This document shows positions 31,319 to 42,184 of a stretch of DNA of 64,000 bases, one piece after another. Where the stretch lies: assembly GCA_900169235.1 (NCBI GenBank), contig FWCC01000023.1, positions 62,001 through 126,000 on the forward strand. The letters run 5' to 3'. The stretch's first letter is position 1. Every line of letters starts with the position of its first letter. The translations under genes and the position numbers were made by a program. Source of the DNA: Zarea fungicola. Taxonomy: Eukaryota > Ascomycota > Sordariomycetes > Hypocreales > Cordycipitaceae. Under the pieces are notes generated by a model. The model saw only the letters and a list, made by a program, of their open reading frames with translations, ran no database searches and had not been told where the DNA came from.

Positions 31319-33328
31319 ATGGTCAACAACGGGCCGTCTAGCGGGTGTTTCGCATGCAGACAGCGACGTAAAAAGGTATGTGTAGGCCACTAGAAACTCT
31401 CCCTTTCTCATTGTGCTAACAGGTCCAACCGTGGCAGTGTGACGAGCAGCGCCCAGTATGTGCTTCAATGACCTGCTAGCATCCCTCCATGCGTCAGCCC
31501 TACATTTTACTTTTTTAATTCCCAGGCTTTTGCCTCGTTACTTGATAAAATATTGATCGCTCTACTTACTCGTTGCAACTTTTAGTCATGTCTCCGATGC
31601 TGCCGAGCACATCGCATTTGCCCCGGTTACGGGCCTAGTAAGGCTCAGCTCAAGTTTATCAATTACATTGGTGCTGAGAGCCACGCAATGCTGCGAGGAA
31701 ATTCGCCTGAGCGTCCAAGACCGGCAGTTTATGTCCCCGGCACAGAAGTATCATACATTTCCCGTATTGAGCAACATGCGCGCCAACAATTCTTTCATGA
31801 CTATTGTATTATATCACAGAATCGTGAGCTATCTCGCGGCTATCTACATGGGCTTGAAGCCATTGTAGAAGAAGCCGGCCCCGATTCCGAACTCACCAAA
31901 GCATGTACTCTTGTAGCACTGTCTACTGCTTGCAAAACATCCTGGAACGCCGTACATCAAGGCAGAGTCGAAGATTTGTATTCTTCCTTATTGCAGTCTT
32001 TCCGGTTAAGCATGTCAAACACCACTCAGTTTGTTTCCATCAAGTCGCTTCTTACTGCTGCGTTGCTTGGCTTGTATGAGGTGAGGCTCCATCTGCCATA
32101 TCCCAAGTCAGACTGCTAAGCCCAGGAAAAGATAATTTGCTGTGCTAATGACGGCAGAAGAGCTTGGGTGGCTCATGCTCAAGGGATATCAGCCATTCTT
32201 CTAAGCAAAAACTCGCCCGTTGATCTGCTCTGCGATGGCAAAGTGTTTCAGGTTGATGGTCCATATCCACAAGGGGATTCTGAATTGAATTGTGCAGACT
32301 CGTCGTGGATACAGCACTCTGCCCCAATCGTTGGCAGGCTCACTCGCAAGTTTAGTATATTCTGCACACCACTATTCCACCGCCCGGGTTTCACAATGGA
32401 TTCTGTATACGACCGTACAAAGCAGTTACTTTGTAGAGCTGAATCTCTTTTTCAGAATGACGCCCCTATGGGTCAACTTCTTGAGCTAGAAAAGGACACG
32501 GAGAAACTCAAAGCGTATTTCGCTACTTGGTCAGACACAATACCCCAAGAATGGATGCCAAGACCAGCGGGAATACTTTTACCAACAGGCAAGGAACCCA
32601 GGTAAGTACAATTCCAATAGCTAGTAAGAACAGATCCGATGGGTTTTTATTCAATAGTCTTGTCCAAAATCTAGCTTCATTTCGAGTTACAATAAGATAT
32701 TTTTGCTAACTCTATACAAAGGCCGAGGGTAGGCTATTGGCCCGGAACCGTTTCGTGTTATTATGACCGTAAGTACGATGGTAGCACTGTTCTGCATCTG
32801 TTGACACCTTTAGTTTATGTCGCATCCTTGTGGAATAACTATCGCAAGGCTTACCTCCTCATCTTGAATGTTTTGATGCGTTGTTACCAACGCACCAAGA
32901 AACTCTCCAGTCACCTCGGTCTTGAAGAGTCAATCAATAGCGAGGCCAATATCCTCACAGAAGGAATTGTTTCTTCAATCCCATTTCTCCTATCCAAGAA
33001 TTTATATGAATTTATCGAACATGCTAGAGCAGAGGCGCCACCTATGGTCCCAGGTCGGCCTGTCGGTGGTTTGCTATCAATGCATACATTATTTGTATTG
33101 TCAACTCTGTTGACAACTGAAGGAGCACTTCAGACTTATATGAAAGATTGCTTGGCTTGGATTGGAAGCGCTATGGGAATTGCTCAAGCCGCGGAGCTAT
33201 CGAAGGTAAGGGCCGCGGAGGTATGCGTAACTGGACAGGGCTAACTTTGGTCTCAGTACACAAACATAGGACATTTTCGACACGCTACCGAAGCACGCGT
33301 AATCATTTGGACGGGCATGCTTATATAG
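31319..33328 (+). CDS. Zn2Cys6 transcription factor, six exons
   Basis: Exons 31319-31375, 31438-31455 (18 nt), 31586-32080, 32126-32601, 32722-33205 and 33257-33328 encode 533 residues with no internal stop. The zinc cluster is complete only after splicing: Cys10 and Cys13 in exon 1, Cys20 first in exon 2, Cys27, Cys30 and Cys37 in exon 3 (spacing C-2-C-6-C-6-C-2-C-6-C). The remainder follows the pattern of fungal C6 regulators with a DUF3468-type C-terminal domain: GRRAWVAHAQGISAIL after intron 3, PRVGYWPGTVSCYYD after intron 4, LWNNYRKAYLLI, and the terminal GHFRHATEARVIIWTGMLI. Introns 2 and 4 (130 and 120 nt) are long for the region. Targets unknown. It converges on an SDR gene. Confidence 0.8.
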
Positions 33329-33685
33329 ATTTTTTTCTTTTAATATTGCTGCAATGGTAGGCGTATCGAGACCCTTGACTTTTGGAGCGAATCTTTTCTA
33401 TCAGCTGGCAGGGTTAGACATCTTGCGAATGGTCAATCGAATCGATCGATTTATTCAATGCTAAGTCTATTAAATAAAATGAATCTACATAATTAAATTA
33501 AACTATATAATTAAACATTTTTAAGCAATACGTATATAATAAAAGGACTTTATTGTATTCTATAAATATCTATTGATTGGCATTTTTACGCCTGTATTCC
33601 AACACCACCGCGCAGTCGATAGACCCTGAACAGGACTTCTTGCGGCTTACAGAACCTTTGCCAATCTTATTTAATGCTACAAACC
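33329..33685. other. AT-rich intergenic region with element relic
   Basis: 357 bp between convergent genes. The part 33409-33550 is very AT-rich and begins with sequence related to the hAT-like element at 41265 (listed separately). Confidence 0.45.
33409..33482 (+). repeat. Relic of the hAT-like element found at 41265
   Basis: Starts CAGGGTTAGACAT and continues with GCGAATGGTC.ATCGAATCGATCGAT and ATGC.AAGTCT in the same order as at 41265-41345. No matching right-hand inverted repeat (CCCTG) is found downstream, so this copy is truncated or decayed into AT-rich sequence. Confidence 0.55.
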
Positions 33686-34502
33686 TTACCAGTCCAACTT
33701 GCCTTCCTTACTGGAAAAGGTTCCCGTCTCGCCGTCCTCCCCCAATGTAGCCAGTCGTACGGCATTCAGGGCTCCATTCATGGGTGTATCAGTCCCCGTA
33801 AAACCATTGAGATTTGTAGAACAAAACCCTGGGCAAGACGCATTAACCTTCCAGCCTTGATCCTTGAACTTCAAAGCATAATGTAGCATAATCATGTTGA
33901 GAGCTGCCTTGCTGCTGCGGTAGATGGGTAGTTGAACTGGGTGCAGAGGTCGACTGGCTAGCGAGCCCATTAAAGAGGACATGAAAACAACACGAGGTGC
34001 GGTAGAGTCACTCAAAAGAGGAACAAAAGCCTCAGTTGTGAGCGTAGCACCAAAGGTGTTTACAGAAAATGTTTCTTGGAAGTGTCGCAAAGTCGGAGGA
34101 GAGCTCCTCTCAGCGTTGAGAGATACACCGGCATTATTGATCAGGATATCCAGGCGGCCGAATCTGGAGCGAACGTGCTGGGCAGCGGCCTCGATGGAGT
34201 CGTTGGAGGTGACGCTGGGTGCATGTTAGACGGGAAAGAAAAAGCTGGTAGAGATATATGGTACGTGGTCCGCCAATTAAACAATTAGACTAAATGAAAC
34301 ACACTTACTCTATGGTGATTGAGTCGACTGGCGAGGGTTGACCCTGTAGCTTCTTCGCTGCGTCAAGCCCGCGCTGGGCATCGCGACTGCCCATCAAGAC
34401 GTGATAGCCCGCTAGTAATGAGAAAGCTTTGGCAATTTCGAATCCAATGCCCTGATTGGCGCCGGTAATAAGGACAACTTTGGAAGAGGTTGAAGTAGTC
34501 AT
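33686..34502 (-). CDS. Classical short-chain dehydrogenase/reductase
   Basis: Two exons, 34502-34309 and 34214-33686, with a 94-nt intron (GTAAGT ... CCCAG), 240 residues. The cofactor motif TGANQGIG is at residues 14-21, followed by GSRDAQRG (NADP-type Arg). After the intron come DVTSNDS, LDILINNAGVS (structural Asn), SSLMGSLASRP (catalytic Ser) and Tyr163/Lys167 in YRSSKAALNM. PGFCSTNLNGFTGTDTP is the normal substrate-loop region. It is a cytosolic NADPH-dependent carbonyl reductase type; substrate unknown. The tail of the protein is on the convergent side of the Zn2Cys6 regulator gene. Confidence 0.88.
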
Positions 34503-36005
34503 TATGCAAATTTCGTCTGTATAACAAAGAGGGCAACTAAGAACTGTACGAATGGGAACGTTGTGTACGCGCAGTGACAATTCAATTTGCCAAAGCTGAT
34601 TGATATGGATACATATATATATAAATCTTCTGGCACCTGCGTATGGCAATGCGTAATTACTCCCGGATTTTATAACTAATTCCGAGGCGGCCAAGGTCAT
34701 ATTTCCATACAGCACTTATTCAATTTTCTGGTGTCTCCTACTGCACAGCGCATGGCTTTGTACAGCATCATCGTTCAGCCGCAGTCGTGCGCAAAGTCTA
34801 ACCAGTTTTAGCAGCATTGCCCCAGCGAATTCGCTAACCAATGGTGGTGAGCCGGGCTCCCAAAACGGGCTCGAGTGGAACGCGGCGCAAAGCCCAACTT
34901 CCTTAGACTGTGTCTCTGCACAGGCGGAGTGGGAAGACCTTTTCACCATCACAGAACCATGTTTAAGCTTGCAGAGTCCAGTCTACAGAGCTTGAACACT
35001 TAAATCAGTAGGCAGTTCAAGCACATTCACAGGAGATAAATATAATGTCCGACAGTTAGACAGCAGGCTCTTGAAGGTGGGTGCGCAGTCCAAGTACACA
35101 AAAGACCTACAGGATTCTAGTCTCGCCAAGAAATACTGGGAATGGACGGAGAAACAGGTAGAGCCTTACCTTTGAGACACCACATCACATTATATTTTGT
35201 ATCCTGTCTCTCGTAGTGCTATATTTCAATGTGTCATCGGTGAACTAGTTTTTCCTCTTCGCACCTGTTGCGGCAGGCAGTTGAAGTGATTGAGCTAGGC
35301 ACGATGCTTGGATAGCTGGATACAAGCCCTTGCCTGTCAAGGTGTTGACTGACGGCAGTCTCCAACGGATACGAGAAGACCATGGTCGCGATAGCTGCTT
35401 TGTCTCCCTTTCCTGTCTGTTTCGTGGTATATACTCCATGCTACGTAGCCGCATTGTTTTAGTGTCGGTCATAACGGACACAATCCACATTGGCACGGGG
35501 CTTGGCATTTTCCCAAAATTTCCACGATGCGTACACCTTCTCCAAAACCCAACGACCACCAGTCTTGGTCTTGTTGCTGTCCTTCTGTTAAACTTGAAAG
35601 CTAAAATGAAAAGGACCCCACCTACGTTGCATTAAAGCATTACAAGTGTCCCTTCTTACTACCCTTTTGAGTGGCACATCCAACGATCACGACCTGTCCA
35701 AGGCGACGAGCGCTCACTGCGCCATCTGTCTTTCAATCAGAGTCTCCCCGCTCTCTCGCCAGCCAGCCCTGGCAGTCATGCTTGTAACAGAATATTAGGC
35801 GACACTAAAATGCGGCGAATATTTAGCCTTAATTTAAAGTCATTGTGCTTGGACTAAACTCTCTGTGGCGACGCAGAGCCTCACCTGTGCCTAATATAAC
35901 TGCCCCCACTAAGATCCTCCCTACTGCCAAGAAAAAAAGATTATGAAATCTTTAGCCATCTTCTTTTTTCTCTTGCACTCTTGAGACTATTGTTATCTCG
36001 GCAAA
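34503..36005. other. Intergenic region
   Basis: 1.5 kb between divergent genes (SDR and GPI-type protein). Short open frames around 35250-35640 occur on both strands and lack protein character. No repeat recognised. Confidence 0.4.
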
Positions 36006-36807
36006 ATGCGCTCTGGTGATAAATCCCCTGCCTCCTGGCTTTACCTCATGTCGAGTCTTGCGAGCACTGTTGCCGCCGCCAGCGCGACACAGCAATCAGC
36101 CACGGTTACTTCAGTCTTTTGCGCAGAAATGCACCTGGAGTCACCTGTTGCCGCTTCAGTTCTGAAAGTCGATAAAGAGGCTACTGAGTACGCAATCAAT
36201 TGCGGCACACCGGCTCGAGACGGGTCCTACGGCTACTGCGGCGATGTGAGAAACGACACTATGATTCTAACAGTTGGACCCTCTACCATGGCCATCTTGG
36301 GCACAGGCAAAACACTGTAAGTTTTACTAGGCATAATGCCTTTATAACTTCAATTTCAGCAGTATTTGCTGACCTTTGCTTCCAAACAGTACCCGCGGCT
36401 TCGATTGCAAAATCCAAAATGGCACATCTGCCTCGTGCGACTTTTTCCTAGACGGTGATTTTGGGGAGCGAGGCCATTATCCATACATTATACCAGACAA
36501 CGAGGAAGACCCCGAGGAAAAATTCGAAGATTACATAATTCCCCTAACAATTACGGCTGGTTTGGAGAAACTAGTCGCGTACGAGGCGTCAACTGCGGCT
36601 TCTTCTCCAGTCCCTTCCCCGTCGACAAATGCAAGGTCCGCGCTAGCAACGCAAACCAGTTCCTTGCCATCTCCTGCTAGCACTGGATCTCCTGCCAGCA
36701 CTGGACCTGTTCAGACGCCTGATGCCAAGTCATTATCCTCATTTTTTGGAGTAAACTCAATGCTGGTGTATGCCAGTCTATTGGTAGGTATGGCATTGAA
36801 TGTTTAG
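36006..36807 (+). CDS. Probable GPI-anchored cell-surface protein
   Basis: Exons 36006-36316 and 36390-36807 (73-nt intron, GTAAGT ... ACAG, CTGAC branch site) give 242 residues. The N-terminus carries a hydrophobic signal (WLYLMSSLASTVAAASA). The folded part has four or five cysteines (FCAEMHLES, INCGTPARDGSYGYCGDV, FDCKIQNGTSASCDFF). A Ser/Thr/Pro-rich stalk (residues ~200-225) ends in a hydrophobic C-terminus (MLVYASLLVGMALNV), the standard arrangement for a GPI signal. Many fungal wall proteins have this layout. No catalytic motif is seen, and the family is not recognised. Confidence 0.7.
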
Positions 36808-39287
36808 TAGTCGAATGCCTTCTAGCTGCTCAATACTGCTTTCCTTTAGAAATTATCAAAAGTTGTTGGAATTTAATAGAATTTAATAAAATTTATAAGA
36901 AACTACATTTGGGAGGCCGTATTTGACAGTCCCCTCTCTGTTACTAGCTTAGACAATGAACAATCATTCCAGATCTCTCCGCCGTTTTTTTTGTGGTGAG
37001 AAATGGGTTAGAAAACTAAATCGTCTGGTCGCTCACGGTCGCCGCATACACCCTCTGCCTTCGGGGGGAGGTGTTGCCACGCTTTCAGGACTGTGAGGAA
37101 GTAACGCTTTGCTCCCCAGGATATACCCGACTCTGCCTTGAGGATTAGGAGCGAAAAATCTTGAGTATGGATGCTCAGAACTAAATGTAGCAGGAGCAAA
37201 GCGTATTCTGAGTGTAAGCCAAGGTTGCTAGTGATCGGCAGAGTTGGTCACGGCCAAGTAGATTGGGCCGCGGCCGAACTCCGCAGCGCCACGATCTGAC
37301 AGACTAATAATTGACACCAGAACAAATATGGACAACAAGATGAGTTCTTCGAGTGAAACAGACGCAGTGAGTAAAAAAGGAACAAAAGGTAAAAGCGCAT
37401 TGGGTAGAACAGTGCAAGGCTGTGCAGCCACTGCGAAGGGGAGAGTTGTTGAAGTCACAGGTCGTATTTTCAGCATGCGATACCCTCCCTAACCAACAGT
37501 TCCGCCAAACAAATGAAGCCCAGTTTCCTTGAACAGCAGTATTCAGATCAAGTATGACTACGGTGTCTGCATTGCTAGCAGTGCCGTCGGGAGGCAATGC
37601 AGCAGACGCCGGGACAAAGGACAGGGTGCAGCCACTGCCCCCCAACGACATGCCCCTTTGATTGCATTATAAACACGAAATTTTCTTGTACATTTCTTCT
37701 CTCATTCATGTGCTTGCGGCGCCAAGTTCAAAGTAAACTATAGCCCGTATTTGCATTCGAGCGGCGCATGCTAAAGCGGGCTTCCTGTTCAGGGGATCTC
37801 CATACTGCCCCATGCCCCCGCCGACGTAACGCTGAAGTTCTCAACGGACCGTCTTGTGAGGTGATGCTGTCATTTTGTAGTAGTAATTAAATATCCGTCA
37901 TAGGGTGCCCAGTTGTCGGTGTGGCACTCGGAGCCTGGTGTAATCAACAGCTTGTCCGTGGCCTGACGATATAGGCGTTCGTCACACCTGGGTGGTTTTC
38001 GGATAAGGGACGAACTTCATTTAATACGTACTAATAAGGTGGAGTACCTCCTTTGAGAGGTCCATTTGCGAATGAGCTTTGCTGCCTCGGTGTTACCTAA
38101 AATAGCTTGCTTAAGGCAACCATTCCGCGCCATGAGGCGCTGAAACAATGCATGGATGCCCAGTACCGAGTTGTGAAAGCTGAAGAAAGACAGTCTGCGG
38201 AGTTGGGCACGAGTGCATGACTGCTCGTGATGAGGCTTGCATGTGGCGGCTACAGGGATAGCCTGTTGTTTTTTTTTTTTGACCAGCTTGTCCATAGCAT
38301 TGCTGGAAGAATTTGGCACTGATACGGCCGCTTTGCTCTGCTAACTGGCCTTGTCCAGTCCGCAGAAGGCATAATTTGCGTCATTTGCGCCGTGCTTAGC
38401 TCCTGCGCTCCCAGGCAGAAAAGCCACCAAGTAGCTTTGCAAAATCAATAGCGTGGTCATTTGCCCCTTTGATATGCCGCATTAGATACTGCCCTTTCCC
38501 CTCAGCCCACTTACGCCACCACCCATGCTCTATGCGACATGTATTGTAGTGCATATCTTGAAGGCCATACACTAGCTGACGTTGCTGGACATGATCCACC
38601 TCTCCCGCCCAAGGCGATCGATCCGAACGTCGTCGAGAGCATGTTCGAGTCGCTAAGCCACTAAAAGCTAGTCGCACACAACGCCACCATTATGACATTG
38701 GGAGTTGCCCGGTTGTCGTGGGGTAACAAAGGTTCACCAGCGCACGAGACGATGGGAGTATGGAGGATCAGGTTTTAATAGACCGACAATACAAGCTGCA
38801 TAGGAATTTCCAATAGGTCACGAGCGTTTTCGAGTACACTTCGAGAGAGTGTGTATGTGTCTGCGTGAGAATGAACCGGCCGGAACCCTGGTTGACACGC
38901 CAGGTACTAATTTACTCCGCCTGAGAGGCTACTGCGTACTTCATGCTTTGTTCATTTACTTACAATTGCAGCATTATGCCCGCGCATTAGTGCTGATATG
39001 CAGGTAACTAAGCCAAGTCACCGCTGGATGCCAACGCACTATCAGAACCATGGTCTCCCCACTCCATTCAGCCTTCATGAGGCAGTCTTGGGCAATGTCA
39101 TTATTAATAATAAAAACGTCGACACGTCATATTGCATGGAGTCTTTTCCCGTGGGCTGAAAGAGGGCACGCCTGCCCTTGCCTGGCTATCAGGATCATAT
39201 AAAGGCCAGGCCGCCCGATTTCTAATCATTTCAACAATAATTTTCTGCAAACTAGAACATAGTGAATATTTCAAACCTGGTTAAAGA
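36808..39287. other. Long intergenic region
   Basis: About 2.5 kb with no supportable gene. A minus-strand open stretch at 38396-38677 has some retroelement-like character (see findings). A poly-A/T tract is at 38267-38280. A TATA-like box near 39196 belongs to the P450 gene. Confidence 0.4.
39196..39204 (+). promoter_or_regulatory. TATA-like box of the P450 gene
   Basis: CATATAAAG lies about 84 bp before the ATG at 39288. Confidence 0.45.
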
Positions 39288-40931
39288 ATGTTCTACCTTC
39301 TACTCTCATTTAGTGTCGTCGTTCTCGCCATCCACTGGGCCGTCTCTTCCAGACGAGGCACAGGCGCAAGGCTGCCACCGGGGCCAGCACCCCTGCCTAT
39401 TGTGGGCAACATCATGGACTTGCCGGCAAAGGGGAAGCCTGAATACCAACACTGGTTGAAATTCAAGGACAAATACGGGCCAGTCAGTTCTGTCACTGTA
39501 TTAGGGCAAACGATGGTTATACTTCACGATCGGCAGGCTGTCGAAGAAATTTTGGAGAAAACAGCAGCCAAGTCATCAGGCCGCCCTTATTTAACCTTTG
39601 CTGCAATGTGTGGTTTCCATGACTTTCTGAGTTTAATGGGATACACTCCAACTTGGCGCCAGCATCGAAGAATGGTACACCAGCAAATAGGAACGAAGAA
39701 GACAGCAGCACAGTTCAACGACGTTCAGGATACAGCGTCACGACGTCTGGTTTTACGGATAATTGAAGATCCTCAGGGCCTTATTTCGCACATCAAAATG
39801 TAAGCTACCCTTCTATTTGCATATAGAGCATTAAATGCTAATGAGCTGGTAAGAGCGGCCGCTGCTATTATCCTCAAAATGACTTACGGCTATTCTATCC
39901 ACTTACATCAAGAGGACCCACTCGTCCTCTTGATAGAGAAAATGATGGATAACGCCTCCAAAGCTCTAGTGCCTGGTTCATGGCTGGTCGACTTTGTACC
40001 ATGGATCAGGCTTCTACCAAGCTGGCTGCCAGGGATGCAATTCAAGGCCACGGCCAAAGGCTGGAGCAAAATAACACAACAGGTGACCAATATGCCGTAT
40101 GAATTCGTCCAGGATCAGATGCACAAAGGAGTCCACCAGCCATCCTACATTTCAAACCACATTGAACAAGCAACCCAGCACAATGCTGCTGCATTGAAAA
40201 TAGACTCTGACATGGAGGAAGCAATCAAGCGGACAGCGGCCGTCATGTATGCTGGTGGTGCCGATACCACAGTCTCTGTCATTAGTGCCTTCTTTTTGGC
40301 CATGATCATGTTCCCAGATGTGCAAAGGAAGGCACAGGCAGAGATTGATACTGTCATTGGTTCTAACCGGCTGCCTGAGATGCAAGATCAGGACCAGCTA
40401 CCCTACGTTTCGGCTGTGGTAAAAGAGGCATTACGCTGGTTTCCAATTGCACCAATGGGGGTAGGCCATTCAGTTGATGAAGATATTCCATATCAAGAGT
40501 ATGTAATACCAAAGGGATCGATTATTATGCCTGCGACTTGGTGGTTCCATAACGACCCGCTGGTTTACGCCAACCCATCGGTATTTGACCCTGAACGTTT
40601 TATTGGACCAAGAAATGAGCCAGACCCTGCAGGAACAGCCTTTGGACATGGTCGCAGAACCTGCCCTGGAAAATTTGTTGCTGATATGAGCTTGTTCTGG
40701 ACAATTTCAAGAATTTTAGCCGTCCTTGACATTCGAAAGGCCGTGGATGAACATGGTGTTCCAATTGAGGTTCAGCGGCAGTTCCTGCCTGGACTATTGA
40801 CACATCCAGCGAAATTTGCGTTTGATATTACTGCACGTAGCCCTGCTCACGCAAAATTAGCTGAAGAACTCGGAGAAAACTCGCACTTGGAGTCACAGGA
40901 CGCCGAAGCTCTAAACTTTGAGGGCTGGTGA
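39288..40931 (+). CDS. Cytochrome P450 monooxygenase
   Basis: Exons 39288-39799 and 39854-40931 encode 529 residues. The N-terminal membrane anchor (FYLLLSFSVVVLAIHWAV) and Pro-rich hinge (LPPGPAPLPIVGN) fit a microsomal class II enzyme. Key motifs: I-helix AGGADTT at ~304, ExxR as Glu362-Ala-Leu-Arg365, FDPERF, and the heme loop FGHGRRTCPGKFVA with ligand Cys441. It resembles the OrdA-type fungal P450s (O-methylsterigmatocystin-oxidoreductase-like), which is family resemblance and not a substrate claim. The intron ends in AAG, with GCTAATG as branch site; other AGs in it break the frame. No core synthase gene is nearby, so a role in a metabolite pathway is not shown. Confidence 0.9.
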
Positions 40932-41264
40932 TTTCGCTCAGATATTGAACGCAGGGTTTATAAGAAAAACAGACTGAGACGCCCAAGTTTTGCTTTTTTC
41001 TTTTAATATCGCAGCTATTTAAAATGAATAGTTGACTTGTTTGGCGGGTTGACCTCTAACCACTGATGCCTCAGTCGCAGATTCAGGTGGTTATAGTTAG
41101 TGGGCCAATGTAATGGGTCGGCCCATTACCTAGAGCGAGTTTGAATTGATTCCTCTTCAACTTTACCACATCTGTCTCAGTATTTTTCTTTCCCGTTGAT
41201 GCACACACTCGTCCTCTTTGAAGCTGCAACGCCAAAGACCAACAATAGCATCAGCGGCCAATAG

Positions 41265-41487
41265 CAGGGTTGGACATTTTTGCGAATGGTCGATCGAATC
41301 GAATCGATCCATTCATTTGATGCCAAGTCTTACAAATGTTAAATCAAATAGGGGGTCTATTTAATTTAGATGATTTAGATGATTTAGATGATTTAGAGAA
41401 TCTAGATAATTTAGCTAATTTAAATAGTAAATTGATTTAAATTATACTACAAGTTATTCTCATGATTTGATTTAATGTCCAACCCTG
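41265..41487. mobile_element. Non-autonomous hAT-like element (MITE), 223 bp
   Basis: Begins CAGGGTTGGACATT and ends with the exact complement AATGTCCAACCCTG, a 14-bp terminal inverted repeat of hAT type (CAGGG...CCCTG). The flanks are GCCAATAG (41257-41264) and GCCAATAA (41488-41495), an 8-bp target duplication with one mismatch, also as in hAT elements. The interior is AT-rich, has no reading frame and holds three tandem copies of GATTTAGAT. A decayed relative is at 33409. Confidence 0.8.
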
Positions 41488-41790
41488 GCCAATAATAGCT
41501 CTCCTATTACAAGAACCCCCCATATGTCAGTTGTAACCCTAGCTAGCCGCCGAATTATTTCTCTCTGGTGATTTGCCTCGCGGCTCAAAAGCACGTCGAG
41601 TATCTGGCGTACGCACCGAATAATTAAACGGGTATATTCTTGGTAGGTCTGGTCGAAGGATGTAGAAACACACCAGCAGTGTCTAGTCTGGAAACCAAGA
41701 CATTTAAAGCACATGACTTGTATTGTTTCAAATTGTCTAATTGGTGTTTTATCGCTAAATTCCAGTCTTGAGGCGAGGAGCCGAAAGGGG

Positions 41791-41798
41791 TATAAATT
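41791..41798 (+). promoter_or_regulatory. TATA box of the 88-residue secreted protein gene
   Basis: TATAAATT lies 83 bp before the ATG at 41874 and supports the reality of that small gene. Confidence 0.5.
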
Positions 41799-41873
41799 CG
41801 ATGCATCTGCCGACCTGCCAACTTTTGCCTGACAAATTCTTCTGCACTTCTGATTTCTCTTTATTTGCTTAGT

Positions 41874-42184
41874 ATGAAGGTTCTAGCTATACTTGCATGG
41901 GCTACGGCCATACTCGCTGCACCAGCGGCTTTAGTGAGTCACTTGTGCCATTTTATGTGCAGTTGATCTAACGGCAGAAGGTCGGTCTTGATGAGGTTGA
42001 CGCACTAGCTGGATCAGTACTCGCGCCTGTTGAGGCCGGCGGAGTAGCAGGAAATGCTGCGCAGCATGTTAACGCAAATGTCTGCGACACTTCAGCAGCT
42101 CACCTAGGAGCCAGCCTGCCTGGTGGTCCCAAGTCGACGGATTGTACCGCCGCTTCAACTTCTGGAAGTCAGCACCATGACTAG
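41874..42184 (+). CDS. Small secreted protein, 88 residues, two exons
   Basis: Exons 41874-41933 and 41978-42184. The 44-nt intron has a GTGAGT donor, an ATCTAAC branch site and a GGCAG acceptor, and splits exactly after codon 20. The first 16-19 residues (MKVLAILAWATAILAAPA) are a clear signal peptide. The mature chain is Ala/Gly-rich with two cysteines (NVCDTSAAHLG and TDCTAAS) that could form one disulfide, and ends SQHHD. A TATA box precedes it at the usual distance. No family is recognised; effector or surface-active roles are possible but not shown. Confidence 0.6.

Larger units (their letters stand above)
40932..41873. other. Intergenic region with a hAT-like element
   Basis: 942 bp between the P450 and a small secreted-protein gene; holds the element at 41265-41487 and a TATA box. 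No further gene. Confidence 0.45.

Noticed and set aside
34716..35635. Short open frames on both strands between the SDR and GPI-type genes
   Set aside because: None exceeds about 105 codons, and none has a signal peptide, motif or credible introns.
27977..40931. Secondary-metabolite gene cluster (SDRs, regulators, P450)
   Set aside because: No backbone synthase is present, genes are mixed in type and orientation, and the P450 is separated by long gaps. The genes are better treated as independent.
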